Assembly (NCBI GenBank): GCA_903944255.1
Contig: CAJARE010000145.1
Span: 1-18,961, forward strand
Length of the DNA: 18,961 nt
Source: an uncultured beta proteobacterium
GTDB taxonomy: Bacteria > Pseudomonadota > Gammaproteobacteria > Burkholderiales > Burkholderiaceae
Reading direction: 5' to 3'
Shown here: piece by piece, positions 6,909 to 14,122 of the stretch
Layout: each line of letters begins with the position of its first letter
Position numbering within the stretch: position 1 is the first letter of the stretch
The notes under the pieces: model-generated
Told to the model about the DNA's origin: nothing
What the model saw: the letters and a program-made list of their open reading frames with translations, nothing else
Database searches by the model: none
Made by a program: the position numbers and the translations under genes

Positions 6909-9388
6909 GCGGATTTTTATCTCGCCTGTTAAAAGGCTTACGCCAAGAACTACGATCAACTGAACTAGTATGGTTGATCGTAGCTTTAACGCTATCTGTT
7001 ACAGCCCTTTCGAGCGTTAGCTTTTTAGCTGACCGTATGCAAAGAACTTTTGCATTTGATGCTCGACAATTACTTGCCTCTGACTTATTACTTGCCTCTG
7101 ATCAGCCTTTACCTGAGCGCTTTACACAAGAAGCTCAAAAGAGAGGTCTTCGTATAGCTCAAACCGTGGTATTTCCTTCCATGGCAAGCTCAGAGGATTA
7201 CAGTAAGCTTGCTTCTTTAAAAGCTGTTAGCGATCAGTATCCTTTGCGCGGTGCTTTACAGGTAGAGCCAATTAAGCAACGAGCTTCTTTATCGGGGCCA
7301 CCACCCGGAAGCGTTTGGGTTGATCGTGCAATGCTTGCAACTCTGAAAGCAGCAGTAGGTGATCGATTGAAGTTGGGAAATACTCAATTTGTGATTGACG
7401 GGGTATTAACTCAGGAACTTGATCGTGGTGCTGGTTTTATGAATTTTGCCCCTAGAGTCATGATGTCCTTAAGCGATTTACCAAAAACAGGTTTAGTTGG
7501 TTTGGGTAGCAGGGTTACTTATCGACTATTACTAGCGGGTAGTGATTCAGATATACAAGCCTATGAAAAGTGGGCAACTACTGAAATCGACGCTCAAAGC
7601 TTGCGGGGGGTCAGGATTGAGACTTTGGAAAATGCTCAGCCCATGATGCGCAAAACCTTGGAACGCGCAGAGCGGTTTTTATCGCTAATAGCTTTACTAA
7701 CGGCAATGGTTTCTGCTGTGGCAATTGCCTTATCTTCTCGCCGCTATGTTCTCAAGCAAGCTGATTCGTGTGCAGTTCTGAAGTGCCTAGGCGCTAGCTC
7801 TTCAAATATCTTCAAAAAACAACTACTAACACTATTGAGACTAGGCATCATTGCAGCGGTTTTGGGGTCTACCTTAGGGTTTTTGGTACAGCAGCTACTT
7901 CTATTAGCGCTGGGTAATTTAGTCATGGGCAATCTACACTCAGTTTCATTTTGGCCCGTGCTCTGGAGTGCGGCCTTATCTTGGTTTCTGCTAATGGGTT
8001 TTGCGCTTCCACCACTATTAGGATTGGTTAAGGTATCGCCTGTTCGATTAATTAGGAAAGAGTATGCAGGATTACCAAGTGCTGCAATTTGGGTTGCACT
8101 ACTTGGGCTTGGTGCTTGTCTAGCGCTGATTGGTATTGCAGCGCGTGATTGGAAACTGGCTCTATGGACTGCTCTGAGTTTTGGTGCGGCTGTGGCCTTA
8201 TTTTCTCTAATATCTTGGTTGGCTCTTTGGATGCTATCTCGGATTCGCACGCAATATTTTGTCTTACGTTTTGTTTTGGTGGCGCAGGGTAGGAGTGTGA
8301 CTTATGCCATCGTGCAAATTACTGCCTTAGGGATTGCGATCATGGCTTTACTCTTGATCTTGTTATTACGCCAAGATCTACTCAGTGCATGGCAAGGCAA
8401 TACCCCGATGAATGCGCCTAATCGCTTCATGATTAATGTTCAAGAAAACCAAAAACAAGGTATTGATCAATTATTAATTGATGCAGGGGTTGGTAAGCCA
8501 GATTTTTATCCTATGGTGCGGGGACGATTGATTGACATTAATCAGCAGACTATTTCTCCAAATGCCTATCAGGATGAGAATGCGCGCCGTTTAGTCGATC
8601 GCGAATTCAATCTTTCCTATACCGATGAATTGCCAAGTGGCAATAGAATACTTTCTGGAAAGTGGATTGCAGGTGATGCACCTCAGATCTCGATTGAGAC
8701 CGGAATTGCTAAAACTTTAAAGTTAAAACTGGGCGACCAGCTCACTTTTGAAGTGGCGGGAGAAAAAGTAACTGCCCCAATTACTTCTTTGCGAAAGTTA
8801 GACTGGGGATCTATGCGGGTCAACTTTTTCGTAATTATGCCGCCTAGCTTATTAAATCAGTTACCACAATCTTGGATTACCTCTTATTACCAAGACTCAA
8901 ATCGTAATGATCTGGATTTTCGCTTAAGTCAAACCTATCCGAATCTGACTGTGGTGGATGTCACGGCATCTTTACAGCAAATTCAAGAGGTTTTAAATAG
9001 GCTAACAGCTGCATTAAGCTTATTGTTTGCATTTACAGTGTTGGCAGCAGTGTTAGTTTTGATTGCTGCTATCTCAGCTACGCAAGATGAGCGTTTTAGA
9101 AATGCGGCGCTTCTCAAGGCATTAGGCGCCTCCCGTCAGGTCTTGGCGCGTATTGCCACTGCCGAGTTGTTACTGATTGGTGCGATAGCAGGTATGCTCG
9201 CTGGCATTGCTGCTGGCATAGCTGCTTGGGCTCTAGGACGTTATGTTCTAGAGATTGAGTTTCATTCATTCTTACAGTCACTCATGATGGGTCTTGTGTT
9301 TGGTATTTCTTCCTGCTTATTAGCTGGATACCATTTTCAGAAAAGAATACAAAAGACTACTGCAGTTGAATGTTTGCGCGCTATTTGA
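6905..9388 (+). CDS. FtsX-family ABC transporter permease (YbbP-like)
   Basis: The 827-residue membrane protein has the layout of large MacB/FtsX permeases of the YbbP group: an N-terminal TM segment (about 24-40), a large periplasmic domain, a cluster of TM segments in the middle, a second periplasmic domain, and three C-terminal TM segments with the FtsX signature (AALLKALGASRQVL). E. coli YbbP has about 804 residues and pairs with the ATPase YbbA; no such ATPase is next to this gene. The start is a TTG at 6905 overlapping the SDR stop. I found no ATG, GTG or other start just upstream in frame, and the first internal ATG would remove the first TM segment. The 3' end overlaps the convergent RDD gene by 8 bases. 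Substrate is unknown. Confidence 0.85.
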   Translation: MSGFLSRLLKGLRQELRSTELVWLIVALTLSVTALSSVSFLADRMQRTFAFDARQLLASDLLLASDQPLPERFTQEAQKRGLRIAQTVVFPSMASSEDYSKLASLKAVSDQYPLRGALQVEPIKQRASLSGPPPGSVWVDRAMLATLKAAVGDRLKLGNTQFVIDGVLTQELDRGAGFMNFAPRVMMSLSDLPKTGLVGLGSRVTYRLLLAGSDSDIQAYEKWATTEIDAQSLRGVRIETLENAQPMMRKTLERAERFLSLIALLTAMVSAVAIALSSRRYVLKQADSCAVLKCLGASSSNIFKKQLLTLLRLGIIAAVLGSTLGFLVQQLLLLALGNLVMGNLHSVSFWPVLWSAALSWFLLMGFALPPLLGLVKVSPVRLIRKEYAGLPSAAIWVALLGLGACLALIGIAARDWKLALWTALSFGAAVALFSLISWLALWMLSRIRTQYFVLRFVLVAQGRSVTYAIVQITALGIAIMALLLILLLRQDLLSAWQGNTPMNAPNRFMINVQENQKQGIDQLLIDAGVGKPDFYPMVRGRLIDINQQTISPNAYQDENARRLVDREFNLSYTDELPSGNRILSGKWIAGDAPQISIETGIAKTLKLKLGDQLTFEVAGEKVTAPITSLRKLDWGSMRVNFFVIMPPSLLNQLPQSWITSYYQDSNRNDLDFRLSQTYPNLTVVDVTASLQQIQEVLNRLTAALSLLFAFTVLAAVLVLIAAISATQDERFRNAALLKALGASRQVLARIATAELLLIGAIAGMLAGIAAGIAAWALGRYVLEIEFHSFLQSLMMGLVFGISSCLLAGYHFQKRIQKTTAVECLRAI

Positions 9389-9917
9389 GTGTTACCAGAT
9401 TTTTGGGAAGCTCAACAAAGCGGGTGCCCGCGAATCGGTCGGGTAATCCTTGGCGTAACGTTTTATCTCTGCGATCAAGAAAGATGGATAGTGGCCAAAG
9501 AAAAAGGGCAACAGCAAATAGCATCTCAATGATGAGCCATCTTTCCAGATGAAAGATGGCTTGTAATGCAACACAGGGCAAAATCCACAGAGAGCCAAAT
9601 ATATAGCGCCAAGTAGCCTGACGTCGATTCAAGGTGCAACCATCCTTATCAATAATCCTTATTCGCCAAGTTTGCATGGCTAAGGTTTGCCCAGATTTAG
9701 TCCAATACCAAACAAAATAGATACCAAGCAATATATAAAGATAGAGAAAAGTAAGCCAACTAGGTAGTGCGATTCCAAAGAGGACGCCTAAGCCCAGATT
9801 GGGTAATAGAAAGGTAAGTGCGATGACTCCCAGCAACACCAATTGCTCATACAAGCCACAGAAAACACGTCGCCAAAAGCTAGGTGAGGGTAATATTTTT
9901 AATTCAGCAGGCGTCAT
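9381..9917 (-). CDS. RDD family membrane protein
   Basis: The 178-residue protein begins with a short polar stretch and then PSFWRRVFCGLYEQLVLLG, the RDD-type opening in which Arg precedes the first TM helix. Two to four hydrophobic segments follow, with a polar loop (SGQTLAMQTWRIRIIDKDG) that is typical of the family, and a C-terminal FLDRRDKTLRQGLPDRFAGT, also a standard RDD ending. The family is widespread and mostly of unknown function; some members have been linked to ion transport. It is the last gene of the minus-strand sigma cluster, 32 bases after the DUF3106 gene, and overlaps the 3' end of the FtsX permease. Confidence 0.85.
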   Translation of the reverse strand: MTPAELKILPSPSFWRRVFCGLYEQLVLLGVIALTFLLPNLGLGVLFGIALPSWLTFLYLYILLGIYFVWYWTKSGQTLAMQTWRIRIIDKDGCTLNRRQATWRYIFGSLWILPCVALQAIFHLERWLIIEMLFAVALFLWPLSIFLDRRDKTLRQGLPDRFAGTRFVELPKNLVTLK

Positions 9918-9949
9918 ATTGCTGCTTATTGATGATTAATAAATAAAAG

Positions 9950-10555
9950 TTAGTTATTACTGCTACTGCTTTCAGAGCTACCGCTTGGTGTGGGAGCTTC
10001 TGCTGGAGGGCTAGGTAAGGTAACAGACTTTTGCCTGTTAGGGTGCTGCTGTAAAGTAGGGGCGCTTGTAGCAGTAGGTTTTTTCTTGGCCTCAGATTCT
10101 GCTAATTTCTTTTTTTGTTCATCGCTCAGTTTTTGATAAGCGCTCCAAGCCTCCGCTTTTTTATCGGCAGGAAATTTAAGACTACTCAGATAATTATCAC
10201 GCGCAAGACGGCGATCTTTTTGTGAGAGGTTAGACCAGCTCGCCATACGAGACTGAAGGCGCTCTTGATCTTGCTGACTCATTTTAGGGTAGATGTTAGC
10301 AACCTGTATCCATTTTTTACGGCTATCGGGTGGCATAAAATCCCAGTCGCTTTCAAGGGGCGCTAGAATTTTTTGTTGAGCGGGTTTTAAACTTTTCCAA
10401 GTGCCGTCTGGTTTTTTTTCTGGAATACTGCTCGCTCTGCTATGCGCACTGCTGACGCTGCTTGTCGTCTGTGCTTGAGCAAGACTTGATGTAATAGGAC
10501 CCAAGGCAGTAGCTAGGCAAGCGCTAGCAATAAAAGACTTTAGGTGAAAAGACAT
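9950..10555 (-). CDS. DUF3106 family secreted protein
   Basis: The 201-residue protein has a signal peptide (hydrophobic residues about 8-26, likely cleavage after AQA at 27-29) and so should be periplasmic or surface exposed. The middle matches DUF3106 as I remember it: regularly spaced Trp and Leu with highly charged helices (W53, W71, W82, W107, W137). Four units start at L56, M74, M92 and L110, exactly 18 residues apart, each reading [Leu/Met]-[Ser/Pro/Lys]-polar-basic-[Leu/Trp]. A fifth similar unit starts at L143 (KLSDEQKKKL). The C-terminal 45 residues are low-complexity Ser/Pro/Thr. This recalls, without proving kinship to, the helical LTxxQ periplasmic sensors (CpxP/Spy). It lies 17 bases after DUF3619. 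Confidence 0.8.
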   Translation of the reverse strand: MSFHLKSFIASACLATALGPITSSLAQAQTTSSVSSAHSRASSIPEKKPDGTWKSLKPAQQKILAPLESDWDFMPPDSRKKWIQVANIYPKMSQQDQERLQSRMASWSNLSQKDRRLARDNYLSSLKFPADKKAEAWSAYQKLSDEQKKKLAESEAKKKPTATSAPTLQQHPNRQKSVTLPSPPAEAPTPSGSSESSSSNN

Positions 10556-10572
10556 TCGACAGAACTTTTTGA

Positions 10573-11031
10573 TTATTTGCTTTGTATGGAATCGGTCGAA
10601 TCACTATTTGAGTCAGAGAGTGGGCCATTTTTTAAGAAGGCCATAAATCCTCGATCAGCATAAGCATCTGGCGGCACTTCATCACTTAAAAGTGCAGCAT
10701 CCACTTCAGCAATATCATTGATTCTTGAATCACCTTGCCATTCCGCAATGCCAATGAGGCCAAAAACTAAAACCACTAGAGGCGCAATCCAGCCAATGGT
10801 GTCCCAAACCGGATTGGAAGATCCAGAACTCCAGCTTCCACTGGAGCTTGCCAAAGCATGCTTTCGAGCCCGAAGCTTTTCAGGTTTTTTAAGGGAAATT
10901 GCCTTCATACGGGCTGCGTAAAGACGGTCTTTGATTTCTTTTGACAATGTGCCGCTGCGTAGCAAGACAGCGCTTGCTAGGCCAAATTGGTCTTCATGCT
11001 TCTGGCTTAGTTGGTCTTCAGAGTGTTTCAC
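10573..11031 (-). CDS. DUF3619 family protein with one membrane segment; candidate anti-sigma factor
   Basis: The 152-residue protein has about 78 polar residues, a single TM helix (about 80-98, GWIAPLVVLVFGLIGIAEW), then about 54 residues with the DUF3619-like block DAALLSDEVPPDAYADRGF (111-129). The N-terminal half contains a helical segment (LSKEIKDRLYAARMKAISLK, 29-48). One TM segment, an N-terminal cytoplasmic helix region and a C-terminal outside part are the topology of a typical membrane-bound anti-sigma factor. The ATG overlaps the sigma gene stop by 4 bases, the usual arrangement of such pairs. The anti-sigma role is inferred; I see no zinc-binding HxxxCxxC motif. Confidence 0.8.
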   Translation of the reverse strand: MKHSEDQLSQKHEDQFGLASAVLLRSGTLSKEIKDRLYAARMKAISLKKPEKLRARKHALASSSGSWSSGSSNPVWDTIGWIAPLVVLVFGLIGIAEWQGDSRINDIAEVDAALLSDEVPPDAYADRGFMAFLKNGPLSDSNSDSTDSIQSK

Positions 11032-11597
11032 AGCGTAATTCCTTTTAATTTCAATGCTTTAGCTAGAGCCTGGGTTGCTCTAGAACAATGCGTTTTGACA
11101 CTACCTTCGCTACAACTCATCGCTTTGGCAGTTTCAGTAATGCTGAGCTCATCCCAATAACGCATTAGGAAGGCTTCTCGTTGACGTACAGGTAATTTTG
11201 ATATTTCTGACTCCAGAGCCTGTAAAAGCTGACTTTGCTCTAGTTTTTGAGCACCATCTTGGTGAATGACACTATCATCGGGCGCTGAAAGTGACTCTAG
11301 AGGGTCAAAATCATCGCTTTCATTGGATTTACTGCCCATATTTGAGAATAGAGTGACCCAGGTATTTCTGACCTTTTGGCGCCTGAACCAGTCATGAATC
11401 CGATTTTGGAGGATTCGAGTAAATACTAAGGGGAGCTCAGCAGCTGGCCGGTCACCATATTTTTCGGCTAACTTGATCATGGCATCTTGAACAATATCGA
11501 GGGCCGCGTCATCATCACGGACGGCATAGACCGCTTGCTTAAAGGCGCGCTGCTCAATACTGCTCAGAAAGTCAGATAGTTCTTGGGCTGATGCCAT
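11028..11597 (-). CDS. ECF-like RNA polymerase sigma factor
   Basis: The 189-residue protein has the two domains of an ECF (group 4) sigma-70 factor. Region 2 spans about residues 17-76 (DIVQDAMIKLAEKYG, then FTRILQNRIHDWFRRQK) and region 4 about 127-180 (SKLPVRQREAFLMRYWDELS followed by a helix-turn-helix with CSEGSVKTHCSRATQALAKA). The linker (77-126) is acidic and serine rich. It should direct RNA polymerase to a small regulon. It is first in the cluster with DUF3619, DUF3106 and RDD and is divergent from ilvB. No clear Shine-Dalgarno precedes the ATG; a TCTAAT hexamer (11610-11605) lies 7 bases upstream. I cannot assign an ECF group by eye. Confidence 0.9.
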   Translation of the reverse strand: MASAQELSDFLSSIEQRAFKQAVYAVRDDDAALDIVQDAMIKLAEKYGDRPAAELPLVFTRILQNRIHDWFRRQKVRNTWVTLFSNMGSKSNESDDFDPLESLSAPDDSVIHQDGAQKLEQSQLLQALESEISKLPVRQREAFLMRYWDELSITETAKAMSCSEGSVKTHCSRATQALAKALKLKGITL

Positions 11598-11645
11598 GCA
11601 GTCGATTAGACCTGAATCGGTGAGAAATGAGCTATTTTAGGGGAT

Positions 11646-11654
11646 TGCTATAGA
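11646..11654 (+). promoter_or_regulatory. Candidate extended -10 promoter for ilvB
   Basis: TGCTATAGA reads as an extended -10 (TGnTATA plus two mismatches) about 137 bases before the ilvB start; the overlapping TAGAAT (11651-11656) is an alternative -10. No good -35 is visible. The result would be an untranslated leader of about 130 bases that ends in the Shine-Dalgarno AAAGGA (11776-11781). I see no leucine/valine/isoleucine-rich leader peptide or T-tract hairpin in this leader. The region also has to house the promoter of the divergent sigma gene. Confidence 0.3.
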
Positions 11655-11790
11655 ATATAGGGCTTACTACCAAGATTCTCATTTACGAAGTGGTTTTTTC
11701 CGGTAGCAGCGCCGTTCGAACTCGGGCCATAAGCAAGAGACATAACAGACCAATAAATTTTTTGCCGAAAATTGCAAAGGACGAAAGAAA

Positions 11791-13578
11791 ATGAATACAA
11801 GCAGCGCCGAATTTTTAGCTACTAAAGCTAACAAAGACTCAACAAATCCAAATACCGCAGCAGCGCCTGTAGAAATGATCGGTGCTGAGATGCTGGTGCA
11901 AGCATTGCATAAAGAAGGGGTTGAATACGTTTGGGGTTACCCAGGCGGTTCCGTACTCTTTATTTACGATGAAATTTTCAAGCAGGATAAGTTTGAACAC
12001 ATTTTGGTTCGTCATGAACAGGCAGCAGTTCATGCAGCCGATGGTTACGCACGTGCAACAGGAAAAGTTGGCGTTGCCTTGGTAACGTCTGGCCCTGGAG
12101 TAACCAATGCCGTAACTGGAATTGCTACTGCTTACACTGATTCCATTCCGATGGTGATCATTAGCGGAAATGTTCCAACACATGCTATTGGTGAAGATGC
12201 TTTCCAAGAAGCGGATACGGTTGGTATTACGCGACCAGTTGTAAAACATAATTTCCTGGTTAAGGACGTAAAAGATCTGCCGATGGTTTTAAAAAAGGCA
12301 TTTCATATTGCACAGACAGGACGACCTGGCCCAGTATTGATTGATATCCCAAAAGATGTCTCAGCGGCTAAGGGTCTGTTTACTTACCCAGAAACGTTAG
12401 AGATGCGTTCTTACAACCCAGTAGTAAAGGGTCATAGCGGGCAAATCCGTAAAGCAATTTCTTTGCTGCAAGAAGCACAGCGTCCCTATATCTATACTGG
12501 TGGAGGCGTTATTCTGGCTGATGCAGCGCCAGAGCTGAAGGAATTTGCTGACCTACTGGGCTATCCTGTAACCAATACCTTGATGGGTCTTGGTGGTTTT
12601 CCAGGCTCCAGTCCACAGTTTGTGGGAATGCTAGGGATGCATGGAACATATGAGGCCAATATGGCCATGCAACATAGCGACGTATTGATTGCGATTGGAG
12701 CTCGTTTTGACGATCGTGTGATCGGTAATACAGTTCACTTTGCAAGTCATCCACGGAAAATTATTCATATTGATATTGACCCTTCCGTGATTTCGAAGCG
12801 TGTGAAAGTAGATGTTCCGATTGTGGGCAATCTCAAGGAAGTTCTACAAGAGATGAATGCGCAACTCAAAGCTGCCGGCCCCCTTAAAAACGGTGAGAAA
12901 GTTGCCGCATGGTGGGAGCAGATTAATGAATGGCGTAAAAAAGATTGCTTAAAGTATGATGAAGCTTCTCAAATTGTGAAGCCGCAGTATGTTGTTCAAA
13001 AGTTATATGAACTGACTGGCGGTGATGCCTTCATTACATCTGATGTAGGTCAACACCAAATGTGGGCTGCCCAGTTTTATAAGTTTGATAAGCCACGTCG
13101 CTGGATCAACTCCGGTGGTCTTGGGACAATGGGAGTAGGTTTACCTTATGCCATGGGAATCAAAAAGGCTTTCCCTGATAAGGATGTTTTTGCAATCACT
13201 GGTGAAGGCTCTATTCAGATGTGCATTCAAGAGCTCTCAACTTGTAAGCAGTACAACACCCCAGTCAAGATCGTGTCTTTAAACAACCGCTACTTAGGTA
13301 TGGTGCGTCAATGGCAGGAGCTTACCTATAACAAACGCTATTCCAGTTCATATATGGATTCTTTGCCTGACTTTGTGAAGTTAGCTGAGGCATATGGCCA
13401 TGTTGGGATGCTGATTGAAAAGAAGTCAGATGTTGAGGGAGCACTCAAAGAAGCAATTCGTCTGAAAGATCGCACAGTATTTATGGACTTTCAAACTGAC
13501 CCAGAAGAAAACGTTTGGCCTATGGTTCAAGCGGGTAAGGGCATTACCGAAATGCTTTTGGGTAGTGAGGATCTCTAA
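11791..13578 (+). CDS. ilvB: Acetolactate synthase, catalytic subunit
   Basis: The 595-residue ThDP-dependent enzyme condenses two pyruvates to 2-acetolactate (valine/leucine path) or pyruvate with 2-ketobutyrate (isoleucine path). The N-terminal ThDP domain has GYPGGSVLFIYDE (49-61) and the catalytic glutamate E76 in LVRHEQAAVHAADGYARATG; the central FAD-binding domain includes IAIGARFDDRVIG; the C-terminal domain carries ITGEGSIQMCIQELST and SLNNRYLGMVRQWQ. The ThDP/Mg motif reads GEGS where E. coli enzymes have GDGS, a variant I recall from other betaproteobacteria. About 28 extra residues precede the conserved start. The Shine-Dalgarno AAAGGA is 9 bases before the ATG. The stop overlaps ilvH (TAATG). 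The gene is also called ilvI in some genomes. Confidence 0.97.
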   Translation: MNTSSAEFLATKANKDSTNPNTAAAPVEMIGAEMLVQALHKEGVEYVWGYPGGSVLFIYDEIFKQDKFEHILVRHEQAAVHAADGYARATGKVGVALVTSGPGVTNAVTGIATAYTDSIPMVIISGNVPTHAIGEDAFQEADTVGITRPVVKHNFLVKDVKDLPMVLKKAFHIAQTGRPGPVLIDIPKDVSAAKGLFTYPETLEMRSYNPVVKGHSGQIRKAISLLQEAQRPYIYTGGGVILADAAPELKEFADLLGYPVTNTLMGLGGFPGSSPQFVGMLGMHGTYEANMAMQHSDVLIAIGARFDDRVIGNTVHFASHPRKIIHIDIDPSVISKRVKVDVPIVGNLKEVLQEMNAQLKAAGPLKNGEKVAAWWEQINEWRKKDCLKYDEASQIVKPQYVVQKLYELTGGDAFITSDVGQHQMWAAQFYKFDKPRRWINSGGLGTMGVGLPYAMGIKKAFPDKDVFAITGEGSIQMCIQELSTCKQYNTPVKIVSLNNRYLGMVRQWQELTYNKRYSSSYMDSLPDFVKLAEAYGHVGMLIEKKSDVEGALKEAIRLKDRTVFMDFQTDPEENVWPMVQAGKGITEMLLGSEDL

Positions 13579-14069
13579 TGCGACACATCATTTCTATATT
13601 GATTGAGAACGAACCGGGTGCCTTATCTCGGGTAGTAGGCCTTTTCTCTGCGCGTGGTTACAACATTGAAACCTTGAGTGTTGCGCCGACTGAAGATCCT
13701 TCTCTATCTCGCATGACAATTGTTACTGTTGGATCTGATGATGTGATCGAGCAAATTACAAAGCATTTAAATCGCTTGGTTGAGGTAGTCAAAGTATTTG
13801 ATTTGAGTGAGGGGCCTCACATAGAACGAGAGCTCATGATGATTAAAGTTCGCGCTGTAGGAAAAGAACGAGAAGAATTAAAGCGCACTACCGATATCTT
13901 CCGCGGCCGCATTATTGATGTGACCGATAAAAGCTACACCATCGAGCTCACAGGTGATAGTGCCAAACTAGACGCTTTTATTGATTCTATTGATCGCGCA
14001 TCCATCCTAGAAACCGTCCGCTCGGGTGGTTCTGGTATTGGGCGTGGTGAACGAATTTTGAAGGTTTAA
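13578..14069 (+). CDS. ilvH: Acetolactate synthase, regulatory small subunit
   Basis: The 163-residue protein, same length as E. coli IlvH, activates the catalytic subunit and confers valine feedback inhibition. The N-terminal ACT domain is evident in IENEPGALSRVVGLFSARGY at residues 9-28, and the second half has GPHIERELMMIKVRA and FRGRIIDVTDKSYTIELTG. The start overlaps the ilvB stop by one base, so the subunits are probably made by coupled translation. It ends 53 bases before ilvC. Confidence 0.97.
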   Translation: MRHIISILIENEPGALSRVVGLFSARGYNIETLSVAPTEDPSLSRMTIVTVGSDDVIEQITKHLNRLVEVVKVFDLSEGPHIERELMMIKVRAVGKEREELKRTTDIFRGRIIDVTDKSYTIELTGDSAKLDAFIDSIDRASILETVRSGGSGIGRGERILKV

Positions 14070-14122
14070 TTTTTTAACTGATTTATTAAGCAATATACAT
14101 ATTTTCAATACAAGGAAAGAGC

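Noticed and set aside
7744..8250. Minus-strand open frame of 168 residues within the FtsX permease gene
   Set aside because: It is a shadow of the coding strand with no domain, signal or ribosome site.
11690..11794. GTG-started open frame of 34 codons in the ilvB leader, whose stop overlaps the ilvB ATG
   Set aside because: No ribosome site, several rare Arg and Ile codons (AGA, ATA), not enriched in Leu/Val/Ile, and no terminator hairpin after it. It looks like chance, though the ATGA overlap made me check it.
11839..12249. Minus-strand open frame of 136 residues within ilvB
   Set aside because: It is antisense to a highly conserved coding region and shows unusual composition (rich in Asn, Ser, Cys).
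14070..14122. Separate promoter for ilvC
   Set aside because: The 53-base gap is AT-rich and has several partial hexamers, but none with correct spacing; read-through from ilvBH is the simpler explanation.
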